Notes: generated by a model not told the origin, from the sequence alone. Shown: positions 6,192 through 14,782, counted from the stretch's first letter. The stretch: DNA of 20,016 nt from JANYJJ01 sp031386065 (GCA_031386065.1 JANNBZ010000438.1:1-20016); one strand, 5' to 3'. Program-made: numbers and translations.

Positions 6192-7478
6192 ATGTCGTAC
6201 CTGATTGTCCGCATCGCCGCCCGTTCGAGGTTGCACGCTCGCAGCCCTGGCGTTGCCGTGGCCGAGCGGGCCGGCGTGGGCACCGAGTACACCTACGCGC
6301 TCAGCCCCGACGGCCTGCTGCTGGAATCGCAAGGCCACTGCGCGGCGTCGCTGCTGCCGAAGGCCGACACCGTGATCGCCGTGCTGGCCGACACCGACGT
6401 GGCCTGGCACCGCATCAGCCTGCCCAAGGCGCCTGCCGCGCGCCTGCGCGCCGCGCTGACCGGCGTGCTCGAAGACGGCCTGCTCGACGACGCCGAGGCC
6501 ACGCACCTGGCGGTTGCGCCACAGGCCACGGCGGGCGAGCCGACCTGGATCGCAGCCGTCAACCGCGCCTGGTTGCGCAGCGAGCTGGCAGCACTCGAAC
6601 AAGCCAACGTGTTCGTCGACCGGGTGGCGCCATCGTCGTGGCCCGACGACCCGCCGACCGGACATTTCAGCAACGGCGACGCAACCGACGACGCGCTGGC
6701 TGGCAGTGTCGCGCTGACCTGGAGCCACCTGGCCGGCGTGGCCACGCTCAGCCTGCAGGGCGGCCTGGCGCGCGCTGTGCTGCCGCCCGAAGTCACGGTC
6801 GGCGCGCGCTTCAGCGCCTCACCGGGCGCGGCCTCGGCGGCCGAGCAGTGGCTGGGCGTGCCGGTCAACATCATGTCGACCGCACAGCGCGCGCTGCAGG
6901 CGTCGCGCACGCTGTGGAACCTGCGCCAGTTCGAACTCGCGCGGCGCAACCGCGGCACGCGCGCACTGCGCGATTCGCTGAAGCAGTTCTTCAGCCCGGC
7001 CTGGCGCCCGGCGCGCTACGGGCTGATCGGCTTGCTGCTGCTGAACATCATGGGGCTCAACCTGTGGGCCTGGCACCAGGAGTCGCTGCTGGCCGACAAA
7101 CGGCTGGCCATGACCCGGCTGCTCCAAACCACCTTTCCGCAGGTGCGCGCCGTGCTTGACGCACCGCTGCAAATGCAGCGCGAAGCGCAAACCGTGCGCA
7201 CCGCCGCCGGCAAACCCGGCGACACCGACCTGGAGCCGATGCTGCAGGTCGCGGCTGCGGCCTGGCCCGCCGATCGCCCACCGGTGGAGTCGCTCGGCTT
7301 CGAGCCCGGCCGCCTCAGCCTGCCGGCCGCTGGCTGGACCGACGCGCAGATCGCCGACTTCCGCAGCCGCCTGCGGCCAGGCGGTTGGGCGGTCGACGCC
7401 AGCAACGGCAAGCTGGTGCTGAGCCGCGCCACCGGCACCGCAACCGCACCCGCAACCGCAACCGGAACTTCGCTTTGA
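6192..7478 (+). CDS. gspL: Type II secretion system protein GspL
   Basis: GspL is the inner-membrane platform protein that recruits the ATPase GspE through its cytoplasmic actin-like domain. It has 428 residues. The cytoplasmic domain occupies about 1-270 (VIAVLADTDVAWHRISLPKAP and SLQGGLARAVLP are typical). One membrane segment lies at about 276-294, followed by a periplasmic ferredoxin-like domain (about 330-412). The last 16 residues are a Thr/Ala run coded by a short ACCGCA-like repeat. The ATG at 6192 was chosen because MSYLIVRI matches the usual beginning of the domain; upstream in-frame residues have no such character. It overlaps gspM by TTGA. The preceding gap may supply an internal promoter. 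Confidence 0.93.
   Translation: MSYLIVRIAARSRLHARSPGVAVAERAGVGTEYTYALSPDGLLLESQGHCAASLLPKADTVIAVLADTDVAWHRISLPKAPAARLRAALTGVLEDGLLDDAEATHLAVAPQATAGEPTWIAAVNRAWLRSELAALEQANVFVDRVAPSSWPDDPPTGHFSNGDATDDALAGSVALTWSHLAGVATLSLQGGLARAVLPPEVTVGARFSASPGAASAAEQWLGVPVNIMSTAQRALQASRTLWNLRQFELARRNRGTRALRDSLKQFFSPAWRPARYGLIGLLLLNIMGLNLWAWHQESLLADKRLAMTRLLQTTFPQVRAVLDAPLQMQREAQTVRTAAGKPGDTDLEPMLQVAAAAWPADRPPVESLGFEPGRLSLPAAGWTDAQIADFRSRLRPGGWAVDASNGKLVLSRATGTATAPATATGTSL
7431..7465. repeat. Low-complexity ACCGCA-type repeat at the gspL 3' end
   Basis: Imperfect six-base units of the form ACCGSA/ACCGCA run through 7431-7465 and encode the Ala/Thr tail of GspL. Such a run is prone to slippage, so tail length may differ between strains. 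It ends in CCGGAAC, which may double as the ribosome site for gspM. Confidence 0.5.
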
Positions 7479-7990
7479 ACACCCGCAGCCTGTCCGCACC
7501 GCCGGCCTGGACCGCTTTCCGGCAACAGCTGGGCGGGCGCTGGCGGGCACTGGCCCCGCGCGAGCGCCGCTATCTCACGCTGGCCGCCGTGGTGTTGATC
7601 GGTTTTCTGTTGTGGATGCTGGCCATTCAACCGGCCCTGCGCACGGTGCGCGCCGCACCGGCCCGGCTCGACCAGTTGGACGCGCAGTTGCAGCAGATGC
7701 AGCGGTTGGCCGCCGAAACGCTGAGCCTGCGCGGCGCGCCGCCGGTGCCGCCCGCACAAGCGGCGCTGGCGCTGAAGTCCGCCACCGAGCGGCTCGGCGA
7801 CAAGGCGCGGCTGGCCGTGCAAGGCGACCGCGCCACGCTGACCGCCACCGGCATTTCCGCCGAGGCGCTGCGGGCCTGGCTGCAAGAAGCGCGCAGCACC
7901 GCGCGAGCCCGCGCGGTCGAGGTTCAACTGGTGCGCAATCCACAAGGCTTCGCCGGCACCATGGTGGTCGCTCTCGGAGGCACGCCATGA
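7475..7990 (+). CDS. gspM: Type II secretion system protein GspM
   Basis: GspM is a bitopic inner-membrane platform protein that pairs with GspL. It has 171 residues, close to the family norm. A cytoplasmic tail contains RWRALAPRERRYLTL (22-36), one membrane segment lies at about 34-52 (AAVVLIGFLLWMLAI), and a periplasmic coiled region is followed by a ferredoxin-like domain. The proposed start is TTG at 7475, overlapping the gspL stop as TTGA, with CCGGAAC upstream as ribosome site. An upstream in-frame GTG or ATG would add only an Arg/Asn-rich shadow of gspL. The 3' end overlaps gspN by ATGA. Confidence 0.9.
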   Translation: MNTRSLSAPPAWTAFRQQLGGRWRALAPRERRYLTLAAVVLIGFLLWMLAIQPALRTVRAAPARLDQLDAQLQQMQRLAAETLSLRGAPPVPPAQAALALKSATERLGDKARLAVQGDRATLTATGISAEALRAWLQEARSTARARAVEVQLVRNPQGFAGTMVVALGGTP

Positions 7991-8871
7991 TCCTGCGCAA
8001 GCGCACGCCGCGCTGGGCGCCCACGGCGGCCGCCACCGGTTGGGGCGAGTCGACCTTTGCCGAACTGGCCTGGGACCGCTCGCGCGGCGCGGCCGCGCGC
8101 TGGGCGGTTGCGGGCAGCCTGCTCGGTGCGCTGCTCGGCGTCACCTTCTTCGCCCCGGCCGCCTGGCTGGCGCAGGCGGTGTCGTCGGCCAGCGGCGAGC
8201 GCGTGTTGCTGGCCGACGCCCGCGGCACGTTGTGGTCGGGCAGTGCGGTGCTGGTGCTCACCGGCGGACCTGGCAGCCGCGACGCCAGCGCACTTCCGGG
8301 TCGCCTGGTCTGGACCCTCGGTTGGCGTGGCACCTCGTTCGAATTGCTGGCCTCACATGACTGCTGCCTGAACGGCACGGTGGCGGTGCGGCTGCGGCCC
8401 GGCTTCGGCCGCATCAGCGCCAGCCTGCTGCCGACGGCGGGCTGGGTCGGCCAGTGGCCGAGCGCCTGGCTGGCCGGCCTGGGCACGCCCTGGAACACCT
8501 TGCAGCTCGGCGGCGTGGCACGGCTGGTGTCGCCCGGCATGACGGTCGAGGCGGTGCAGGGCCGCTGGCGGGTCGACGGCCGCGCCGAACTGGAACTGGT
8601 CAACGTGTCGTCGCGGCTGTCGACTTTGCCGACGCTGGGCAGCTACCGCCTCAGCGTCAGCGGCGACGCGGCCAACGCCGGCACCGCGCAGCTGAACCTG
8701 AGTACCCTGGAAGGCGCCTTGCAACTGAGTGGCGCCGGCTCGTCAGGCGCAGGCAAGCTGCGCTTTCGCGGCGAAGCGCGGGCGCAGGCGGCCGACGAAG
8801 CCGCCCTGTCCAACCTGCTGAACATCATCGGGCGGCGCGAAGGCGCGCGGTCCGTCATTTCGATCGGATGA
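7987..8871 (+). CDS. gspN: Type II secretion system protein GspN
   Basis: GspN is an accessory inner-membrane protein found in only some T2SS loci. It has 294 residues. After a cytoplasmic N-terminus one membrane segment lies at about 38-62. The typical GspN motif LADARGTLWSGSAVLVL (75-91) is followed by a periplasmic beta-rich domain with PGRLVWTLGW and TLGSYRLSVSGDAA. Its ATG overlaps gspM by ATGA and its stop overlaps the preferred gspD start the same way. The N-then-D order is also found in Xanthomonas xps clusters, from general knowledge. Confidence 0.9.
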   Translation: MILRKRTPRWAPTAAATGWGESTFAELAWDRSRGAAARWAVAGSLLGALLGVTFFAPAAWLAQAVSSASGERVLLADARGTLWSGSAVLVLTGGPGSRDASALPGRLVWTLGWRGTSFELLASHDCCLNGTVAVRLRPGFGRISASLLPTAGWVGQWPSAWLAGLGTPWNTLQLGGVARLVSPGMTVEAVQGRWRVDGRAELELVNVSSRLSTLPTLGSYRLSVSGDAANAGTAQLNLSTLEGALQLSGAGSSGAGKLRFRGEARAQAADEAALSNLLNIIGRREGARSVISIG

Positions 8872-11081
8872 CCATGAACAAGCCCTCGCGCCCCACGCGA
8901 CCGCCGCGCCAGATGCGCTCGGCGCTGGCCGGCGCCACCGCCGTCGCGCTGCTGTGCGCCAGCCTGGCCCCGGCGCTGCCGGTGCAGGCCCAGTCGGCCA
9001 ACGCGCGCTTTCGCGGCGAGCCGGTGACGCTGAACTTCGTCAATGCCGACATCGAAGGCGTGACGCGCGCGATGGCCGCCATCCTGAAGCAGCAGTTCAT
9101 CGTCGACCCGCGCGTCAAGGGCACGATGACGCTGTACAGCGAACAGCCGCTGTCGCCGCGCGAGGCCTACCTGAGTTTCCTGGCGTCGCTGCGCGGCCTG
9201 GGCTTCACCGTGGTCGAGGCCGGCGGGCTGTTCAAGGTGGTGCCCGAGGCCGACGCCAAGGTGCAGACCGGCACCGTGTCGGTGGGCGACCCGACGCGCC
9301 GCGGCGACCAGGTGCTGACGCAGATCTTTCGCCTGACCCACGAGAACGCCAACAACCTGGTGCCGGTGCTGCGGCCGTTGATCAGTGCCAATAACACCAT
9401 CAACGCCAACCCCGGCAACAACACGCTGGTCATCACCGACTACGCCGACAACCTGCAGCGCATCGCCAAGATCATTGCCGCGATGGACACGCCCGGCGCC
9501 GGCGAGGTGGAAGTGATCACGCTCAAGCACGCGGTCGCGACCGATGTGGCCGCACTCGTGCAGCGCCTGTCCGACACCGGTGCGCTGACGCCGGGCGTGC
9601 CGGGCTCGGCCGTCACCGGCGCGGCCACCGTGCTGGTGGACCCACGCAACAACTCGCTGATCGTGCGCGCGCCGAACGCGTCGCGCATGGCGTCCATCCG
9701 CTCGCTGGTCGACAAGCTCGACCAGCCGCTGCAAGGCTCGGCGGCCACCGGCAACATCTGGGTCGTGCACCTGAAGAACGCCGACGCGGTGAAGCTGGCG
9801 GCGGTGCTGCGCGCCGCGTTCACGGCGGGCGGCGGCGGCGCCTCGGGCGGGCAGTCCACGCCGGCCTCGGCGCAGCTCGGTGGCGTGCCCGGCCTCGGCG
9901 GCGCGGCCGGTGCCACCAGCTCGGCGGCGGCCGCGCCGATCAGCGCCTCGCCGTCGCCCTCGACCGGCGGCTTCGTGCAGGCCGACCCGGCCACCAACTC
10001 GCTGGTCATCACCGGCCCCGAACCGCTGTACCGGCAGGTGCGCGCGATGATCGAGCAGCTCGACTCGCGGCGCGCACAGGTCTACATCGAAAGCATGATC
10101 GTCGAGGTGTCGGGCGACAACGCCGCCGACTTCGGCTTTCAGTGGCAGGGGCTGATCGGCCAGAAAGGCGACAAGAACCTGGTTGCGGGCGGCACCAATT
10201 TCGGCCCCGGCGCGAACAACATCATCGACCTTGCCGCCGCCGTGGCGAACGGGCGCGTCAGCGGGGCGACGGCCGCCACGGGCATCTCGGAAGGCCTGAA
10301 CGTCGGGCTGATCCGCAACTACGGCGGCATCTACGGGCTGTCGGCGATTGCGCGCATCCTGCAGAGCCAGAGCAACACCAACATCGTCTCGACGCCGAAC
10401 CTGATCACGCTCGACAACGAGGAAGCCAAGATCATCGTCGGCAGCAACGTGCCTTTCGTGACCGGCCAGTTCACGCAGACCGGCACCGCCGCGACGAATC
10501 CATTCCAGACCATCGAACGCAAGGACGTGGGCATCACGCTGCGCATCCGGCCGCAGATCGGCGAAAACGGCGTGGTCCGCATGCAGATCTTCCAGGAGTC
10601 GTCGAGCCTGTCCGACAAGGTGGCGCCGGGCACCTCGAACGCCGGCCCGTCGACCAACAAGCGCTCGATCGAATCGAACGTGGTGGTCGACGACGGCCAG
10701 ATCATCGTGCTGGGCGGGCTGATCGAAGACCGCTACTCCGAGAACAAGTCGAAGATCCCGCTGCTCGGCGACCTGCCTTACGTGGGCGCGCTGTTCCGCA
10801 GCGAGAGCCGCTCGAAGACGCGCACCAATCTGATGGTCTTCCTGCGCCCGGTCGTGATGCGCGACGCCGAGACCGCGAACAAGCTGTCGCTCGACCGCTA
10901 CGACCTGATCCGCGCGCAGCAAAAAGATGCGCAGCCGACGCCGAGCCTGCTGTTGCCGATCAACGAATCGCCGGTGCTGCCGCCGTCGCGCAATGTCGCC
11001 ACACCCGACGTGCCGCTGAACGTGCCGCCCAGCTCACCGGGCACGCAAGGCCCGGCCAAGCCGCCGGCGCCGAGCAACTGA
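8868..11081 (+). CDS. gspD: Type II secretion system secretin GspD
   Basis: GspD is the outer-membrane channel. It has 737 residues. A long n-region precedes a signal peptide (hydrophobic about 18-36; likely cleavage after VQA, residue 41). The N0 domain (about 50-128) contains VTLNFVNADIEGVTRAM, and N1 (about 148-210) contains IFRLTHENANNLVPVLRPL. N2 lies at about 214-285, and N3 (about 295-400) has a Gly/Ala/Ser loop at 320-368. The secretin barrel (about 401-663) contains VYIESMIVEV, VPFVTGQFTQTG and VVVDDGQIIVLGGLI. A proline-rich tail of about 70 residues follows. No lipobox is seen. The ATG at 8868 overlaps the gspN stop; a second ATG at 8874 is an equally possible start. No pilotin gene is nearby. 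Confidence 0.97.
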   Translation: MTMNKPSRPTRPPRQMRSALAGATAVALLCASLAPALPVQAQSANARFRGEPVTLNFVNADIEGVTRAMAAILKQQFIVDPRVKGTMTLYSEQPLSPREAYLSFLASLRGLGFTVVEAGGLFKVVPEADAKVQTGTVSVGDPTRRGDQVLTQIFRLTHENANNLVPVLRPLISANNTINANPGNNTLVITDYADNLQRIAKIIAAMDTPGAGEVEVITLKHAVATDVAALVQRLSDTGALTPGVPGSAVTGAATVLVDPRNNSLIVRAPNASRMASIRSLVDKLDQPLQGSAATGNIWVVHLKNADAVKLAAVLRAAFTAGGGGASGGQSTPASAQLGGVPGLGGAAGATSSAAAAPISASPSPSTGGFVQADPATNSLVITGPEPLYRQVRAMIEQLDSRRAQVYIESMIVEVSGDNAADFGFQWQGLIGQKGDKNLVAGGTNFGPGANNIIDLAAAVANGRVSGATAATGISEGLNVGLIRNYGGIYGLSAIARILQSQSNTNIVSTPNLITLDNEEAKIIVGSNVPFVTGQFTQTGTAATNPFQTIERKDVGITLRIRPQIGENGVVRMQIFQESSSLSDKVAPGTSNAGPSTNKRSIESNVVVDDGQIIVLGGLIEDRYSENKSKIPLLGDLPYVGALFRSESRSKTRTNLMVFLRPVVMRDAETANKLSLDRYDLIRAQQKDAQPTPSLLLPINESPVLPPSRNVATPDVPLNVPPSSPGTQGPAKPPAPSN

Positions 11082-11091
11082 GGGCCACGCG

Positions 11092-12513
11092 ATGGGCGCA
11101 CGCCACCCCCTGCCCTACGCCTACGCGAAGGCGCACACCTTGCTGCTCGAAGACGACGGCGAGCGGCTGGTGCTGTGGGCCCCCGAGAGCGTGTCACTCA
11201 GCGCGCTGGGCGAGGTGCTGCGGCTGTACCGGGTCGACCAGCTGGAGCGCGAGGCGGCGTCCACCCTGGGCAACCGGATTGCGGTGGCGTATGCGGGCAG
11301 CGAATCGAGCGCCGCCACCGTCATCGGCGAAGTGGAAAGCGCGGTCGACCTGGGCCGCATGATGCAGGAGCTGCCAGCGATCGAGGACCTGCTGGAAGCC
11401 TCGAACGACGCGCCCATCATCCGCATGCTGAACGCGCTGCTGACGCAGGCCGCGAAAGACGGCGCGTCCGACATCCACATCGAACCGTACGAGCGCAGCA
11501 GCGCGGTGCGCTTTCGTGTCGACGGCACGCTGCGCGAAGTGGTGCAACCGAACAAGGCGCTGCACGCAGCGCTGATCTCGCGCCTGAAGATCATGGCCGA
11601 GCTCGACATCGCCGAGAAGCGGCTGCCGCAGGACGGCCGCATTTCGCTGCGCATCGGCGGCCGCGCGGTCGACGTGCGCGTGTCCACCCAGCCGTCGGCG
11701 CACGGCGAGCGCGCGGTGCTGCGGCTGCTGGACAAAGGCGACTCGAAGTTCTCGCTCGAATCGCTGGGCATGAGCGGGCAGGTGTTGAAAGGCTTCGACA
11801 AACTGATCCAGCAGCCGCACGGCATCGTGCTGGTCACCGGGCCCACCGGCTCGGGCAAGACGACCACGCTGTACGCGTCGCTCGGCCGCATCGACATCGC
11901 GGGCACCAACGTGCTGACGGTCGAAGACCCGATCGAATACGAACTCGCCGGCATCGGCCAGACGCAGGTGAACCCGAAGATCGACCTGACGTTCGCGAAG
12001 GCGCTGCGCGCGATCCTGCGCCAAGACCCGGACGTGGTGATGATCGGCGAGATCCGCGACTACGAGACCGCGCAAATCGCGATTCAGGCATCCTTGACCG
12101 GCCACCTGGTGCTGGCCACGGTCCACACCAACGACGCACCCAGCACCATCACGCGGATGATCGACATGGGCGTCGAGCCCTTCCTGCTCAGCTCCAGCCT
12201 GCTCGGCGTGCTGGCGCAGCGGCTGGTGCGCAAGCTGTGCCCGCAGTGCAAGAAGGTCGATCCGCGTGGCCGCTACCACCCGGTGGGCTGCGTGGCCTGC
12301 GGCAGCACCGGCTACAAGGGCCGCACCGGCGTCTACGAGTTGATGGTGGCCGACGACAAGGTGCGTTCGCTGATCCACAGCCGCGCCGCCGAGTCGCAAA
12401 TCTTCGTCGCCGCAGAACAGGGTGGGCTGAAGTCGATGCGTGAAGACGGCGAGCGGCTGGTCACAGAAGGCGTCACGTCGGCCGAAGAAGTGATGCGGGT
12501 GACGCGAGAATGA
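11092..12513 (+). CDS. gspE: Type II secretion ATPase GspE
   Basis: GspE is the cytoplasmic hexameric ATPase that drives pseudopilus assembly. It has 473 residues. An N-terminal domain (about 1-100) is followed by the PAS-like domain with DGASDIHIEPYE (123-134). The core has Walker A GPTGSGKT (250-257), Asp box TVEDPIE (276-282), Walker B VVMIGE (315-320) and His box TGHLVLATVHTN (336-347). A four-cysteine zinc element is C383/C386 and C400/C403. The two CxxC pairs are only 13 residues apart, a compact version compared with about 29 in Vibrio EpsE as I recall it. GGG in CTGAGGGCC, overlapping the gspD stop, is a good ribosome site for the ATG at 11092. Confidence 0.97.
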   Translation: MGARHPLPYAYAKAHTLLLEDDGERLVLWAPESVSLSALGEVLRLYRVDQLEREAASTLGNRIAVAYAGSESSAATVIGEVESAVDLGRMMQELPAIEDLLEASNDAPIIRMLNALLTQAAKDGASDIHIEPYERSSAVRFRVDGTLREVVQPNKALHAALISRLKIMAELDIAEKRLPQDGRISLRIGGRAVDVRVSTQPSAHGERAVLRLLDKGDSKFSLESLGMSGQVLKGFDKLIQQPHGIVLVTGPTGSGKTTTLYASLGRIDIAGTNVLTVEDPIEYELAGIGQTQVNPKIDLTFAKALRAILRQDPDVVMIGEIRDYETAQIAIQASLTGHLVLATVHTNDAPSTITRMIDMGVEPFLLSSSLLGVLAQRLVRKLCPQCKKVDPRGRYHPVGCVACGSTGYKGRTGVYELMVADDKVRSLIHSRAAESQIFVAAEQGGLKSMREDGERLVTEGVTSAEEVMRVTRE

Positions 12514-12518
12514 TGGCC

Positions 12519-12555
12519 CCCACGTCGCTTCGCTCCTGCCCCCCGAGGGGGCGCC
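12519..12555. repeat. Interspersed palindromic repeat, copy in gspE-gspF gap
   Basis: The perfect stem GCCCCC (12538-12543) and GGGGGC (12547-12552) lies around CGA. The core 12537-12554 matches 4038-4055 with one change. It begins six bases after the gspE stop, in a 168-base gap that otherwise codes for nothing. Confidence 0.7.
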
Positions 12556-12625
12556 AACGCTGCAGCCGGGAAACCCGTCTGCCGTTGTTGCTTGAGTTGC
12601 GCTTCGCTTCGCCGGCTGTGTTCCT

Positions 12626-12646
12626 CCCTCTCCCCCTGGGAGAGGG
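12626..12646. repeat. Perfect 9-bp hairpin CCCTCTCCC/GGGAGAGGG
   Basis: CCCTCTCCC (12626-12634), loop CCT, GGGAGAGGG (12638-12646), then TTGGGGTGAGGAC. I recall the phrase with GGTTGGGGTGAG as a common dispersed intergenic palindrome in proteobacteria. It lies 35 bases before the gspF start. It has no T-tract, so termination is unlikely by this alone, but it could slow polymerase or protect RNA. Confidence 0.7.
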
Positions 12647-12681
12647 TTGGGGTGAGGACCGCGACGCAAGCTGGTCTCGCT

Positions 12682-13896
12682 GTGCCTGCGTATAAATTCG
12701 AGGCCCTCACCGCTGCCGGCAAGTCGACCACCGGCTTGCTGGAGGCCGACAACGCCAAGGCCGCGCGGGCACAGTTGCGCCAGCAGTCGCTGGTGCCGCT
12801 GGCGGTCACGCAGGTGGTGTCGGCCGGCACGCAGACCAGTGGCAAGAACTTTTCGCGCCGTGTTTTCAATTCGACCAACCTGGCGGTGTGGACGCGCCAG
12901 CTCGCCGGCCTGGTCGGCAGCGGCCTGCCGCTCGAACGTGCGCTGACTGCGCTGACCGACGAAGCCGAAGACCCGCGCCAGCGCGAGCTGGTGGCGCACC
13001 TGCGCGCCGAGGTGAATGCCGGCGCGCCGTTCGCGCAGGCGCTGGGCAGTGCACCGCGCGAGTTCGACGACGTGTATCGCGGCGTGGTCGCGGCGGGCGA
13101 ACAAAGCGGCGCGCTGGGCCAGGTGCTGGAACGGCTGGCCGACGACCTGGAAGCACGCCAGGAACTGAAGGCCAAGCTGATCGGCGCCACCCTGTACCCG
13201 GCCATCGTGTCGCTGATCGCCGTTGTCATCGTGATCTTCCTGGTCACCTACGTGGTTCCGCAGGTGGCCTCGGTGTTCACCAGCTCGAAGCGCGCGCTGC
13301 CGGGCCTGACGGTGGCCATGCTGGCCATCAGCGCCTTTCTGCGCAGCTACGGCTGGCTGCTGTTGCTGGCGCTGATCGGTGCCGGCGTCACGCTCAGCGT
13401 GATGCTGCGCAACGAGGCCTTCCGCGAACGTTTCGACGCCGCCTGGCTGGGCCTGCCGCTGGTCGGCAAGCTGGCGCGCGGCTACAACGCGGCGCGCTTT
13501 GCGGGCACGCTGGCGATGCTGGCCGGGGCCGGCGTGCCGATTTTGAAAGCGCTGCAGGCGGCGGCCGAAACGCTGTCGAACCGCGCGATGCGCGCCGACG
13601 CGATGGAGGCGCTGACGCAGGTGCGCGAAGGCGCGCCACTGGCGTCGGCACTGGCCGGCAAGAAGCGCTTCCCGGGCCTGCTGGCGATGTTCTCGCGCCT
13701 CGGTGAACAGACCGGCCAGTTGCCCACCATGCTGGACCGCGCCGCGCGCCAGCTCGGCATGGAAGTGCAGCGCCGCGCACTCGCCATGGCCACGATCCTG
13801 GAGCCGCTGCTGATCGTCGCGATGGGCGGCGTGGTGATGCTGATCGTGCTGGCCGTGCTGCTGCCCATCATCCAGCTCAACACCTGGGTCAAGTAG
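12682..13896 (+). CDS. gspF: Type II secretion inner-membrane platform protein GspF
   Basis: GspF is the polytopic core of the assembly platform. It has 404 residues, the usual length. The N-terminal PAYKFEALTAAGK (2-14) is typical, and two repeated cytoplasmic domains include FNSTNLAVWTRQLAGLVGSGLPLERAL. Membrane segments lie at about 171-191, 222-241 and 375-397, and the protein ends ILLP-like (VLLPIIQLNTWVK). The GTG at 12682 was chosen because it yields the canonical (M)PAY start; the frame stays open further upstream only through repeat DNA. The 168-base gap after gspE breaks the otherwise tight operon. No strong Shine-Dalgarno sequence precedes the GTG. This is the last gsp gene; no clear terminator is seen at 13897-13929. 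Confidence 0.95.
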   Translation: MPAYKFEALTAAGKSTTGLLEADNAKAARAQLRQQSLVPLAVTQVVSAGTQTSGKNFSRRVFNSTNLAVWTRQLAGLVGSGLPLERALTALTDEAEDPRQRELVAHLRAEVNAGAPFAQALGSAPREFDDVYRGVVAAGEQSGALGQVLERLADDLEARQELKAKLIGATLYPAIVSLIAVVIVIFLVTYVVPQVASVFTSSKRALPGLTVAMLAISAFLRSYGWLLLLALIGAGVTLSVMLRNEAFRERFDAAWLGLPLVGKLARGYNAARFAGTLAMLAGAGVPILKALQAAAETLSNRAMRADAMEALTQVREGAPLASALAGKKRFPGLLAMFSRLGEQTGQLPTMLDRAARQLGMEVQRRALAMATILEPLLIVAMGGVVMLIVLAVLLPIIQLNTWVK

Positions 13897-13929
13897 CCGG
13901 CACAAGGTTCCGCCTGCTGAGCCGTCATT

Positions 13930-13947
13930 TGTCCTATTGCCAGGACA
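13930..13947. promoter_or_regulatory. Candidate operator of the GntR/UTRA regulator
   Basis: TGTCCT (13930-13935), spacer ATTGCC, AGGACA (13942-13947) forms a perfect 6-bp-arm palindrome of 18 bases, 25 bases before the regulator ATG. It overlaps a possible -35 box TTGCCA (13937-13942), which lies 17 bp from a poor -10 CACACT (13960-13965). The size and place suit autorepression by a dimeric GntR-type protein. No second full copy was seen in the 14783-14824 or 16040-16142 gaps. Confidence 0.45.
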
Positions 13948-13972
13948 TTGGAAGCGCTGCACACTGCACGGC

Positions 13973-14782
13973 ATGAACCCCGGCTTGCCGCTGCCCAAGT
14001 ACCACCAGATCTATCTGGTGCTGCGCGAGCAGCTCGCCGAGGGCCGCTTCGCGGCCGGCGTGCCGGGTGAAATTCACCTGATGAAAGACTTCGGCGTGGC
14101 CCGCGTCACGGTGCGCCGCGCGCTGCAACAACTGGTGCTCGACGGGCTGATCGCACGCGCGCCGGGGCGCGGCACCGTGGCCTTGTCGCCGCCTTCGCAA
14201 CGGCCGGCGCGATCATCTCGATCCGCCAGCACGCTGCCGAAGCAGCACGCGCAGCTCACCGGCCTGCTTGAGAACATCGTCAACATGGGGCTGCGCACCT
14301 CGGTCAAGGTGCTGCAGTGCGAGGTGCTGCCGGCCTCCAGCGCGGTGGCGCGTCACCTGGCCCTCGCCGCCGGCACGCCGGTGCAGAAAGCGGTGCGCGT
14401 TCGCGCCACCCGTGAAGGCCCGCTGTCGCACATCACCACCCATGTGCCGCAGTCGTTCGCCAGCGGCTTCGGCAGGCGCGAGCTGGCGAAGAGGCCGATC
14501 CTGATGCTGATCGAAGAGTCAGGCGTCGAGATCGGCCGCGCGGTGCAAAACATCTCGGCCAAGCTGGCCGATGCGGCGGTGGCGCGCGCGCTTGATGTCG
14601 ACGTGGGCAGCGCCCTGCTCGCCGTGCAGCGCCTGGTGTACGACACGCAGGAGCGTCCGGTGCAGTGGCTGCAAGGCCTGTACCGGCCCGACCGCTACCA
14701 GTACGAAATGCAGTTGTCCCGCGTCGGCGACATCGACGCCAAGCTGTGGGTCAGCACCGAGCTGTCGGCCCAGTTTCATTGA
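13973..14782 (+). CDS. GntR/HutC-family transcriptional regulator with UTRA domain
   Basis: The 269-residue protein has an N-terminal winged helix (about 8-72): PLPKYHQIYLVLREQLAEG, then MKDFGVARVTVRRALQQLVLDGLI (recognition helix region) and the wing APGRGTVA. A C-terminal UTRA ligand-binding domain (about 95-245) contains VARHLALAAGTPVQKAVRVR, GRAVQNISAKLAD and VGSALLAVQRLVYD. In HutC relatives UTRA binds a small metabolite that releases DNA. The ATG at 13973 gives the usual short lead-in; an upstream ATT/ATG extension would run into the candidate operator. It is followed after 42 bases by the binding-protein gene on the same strand, so regulator and transporter probably form one operon. 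The ligand is likely the imported compound or a product of it. Confidence 0.92.
   Translation: MNPGLPLPKYHQIYLVLREQLAEGRFAAGVPGEIHLMKDFGVARVTVRRALQQLVLDGLIARAPGRGTVALSPPSQRPARSSRSASTLPKQHAQLTGLLENIVNMGLRTSVKVLQCEVLPASSAVARHLALAAGTPVQKAVRVRATREGPLSHITTHVPQSFASGFGRRELAKRPILMLIEESGVEIGRAVQNISAKLADAAVARALDVDVGSALLAVQRLVYDTQERPVQWLQGLYRPDRYQYEMQLSRVGDIDAKLWVSTELSAQFH

Noticed and set aside
8643..10922. Very long open frame on the minus strand opposite gspD
   Set aside because: The translation is rich in His, Arg, Gln, Asp and Ala with no recognisable domain, as expected of the antisense of GC-rich coding DNA. The plus strand encodes a clear secretin.
12592..12681. Longer N-terminus for GspF starting in the repeat DNA
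   Set aside because: The extra 30 residues are a translation of the dispersed palindrome, while the GTG at 12682 gives the canonical PAYKFEAL start and normal length.
11194..13998. Even longer minus-strand open frame across gspE, the gap and gspF
   Set aside because: It shows the same antisense composition, crosses two real genes and a repeat-bearing gap, and has no motif. It is an artefact of high GC and few stops.
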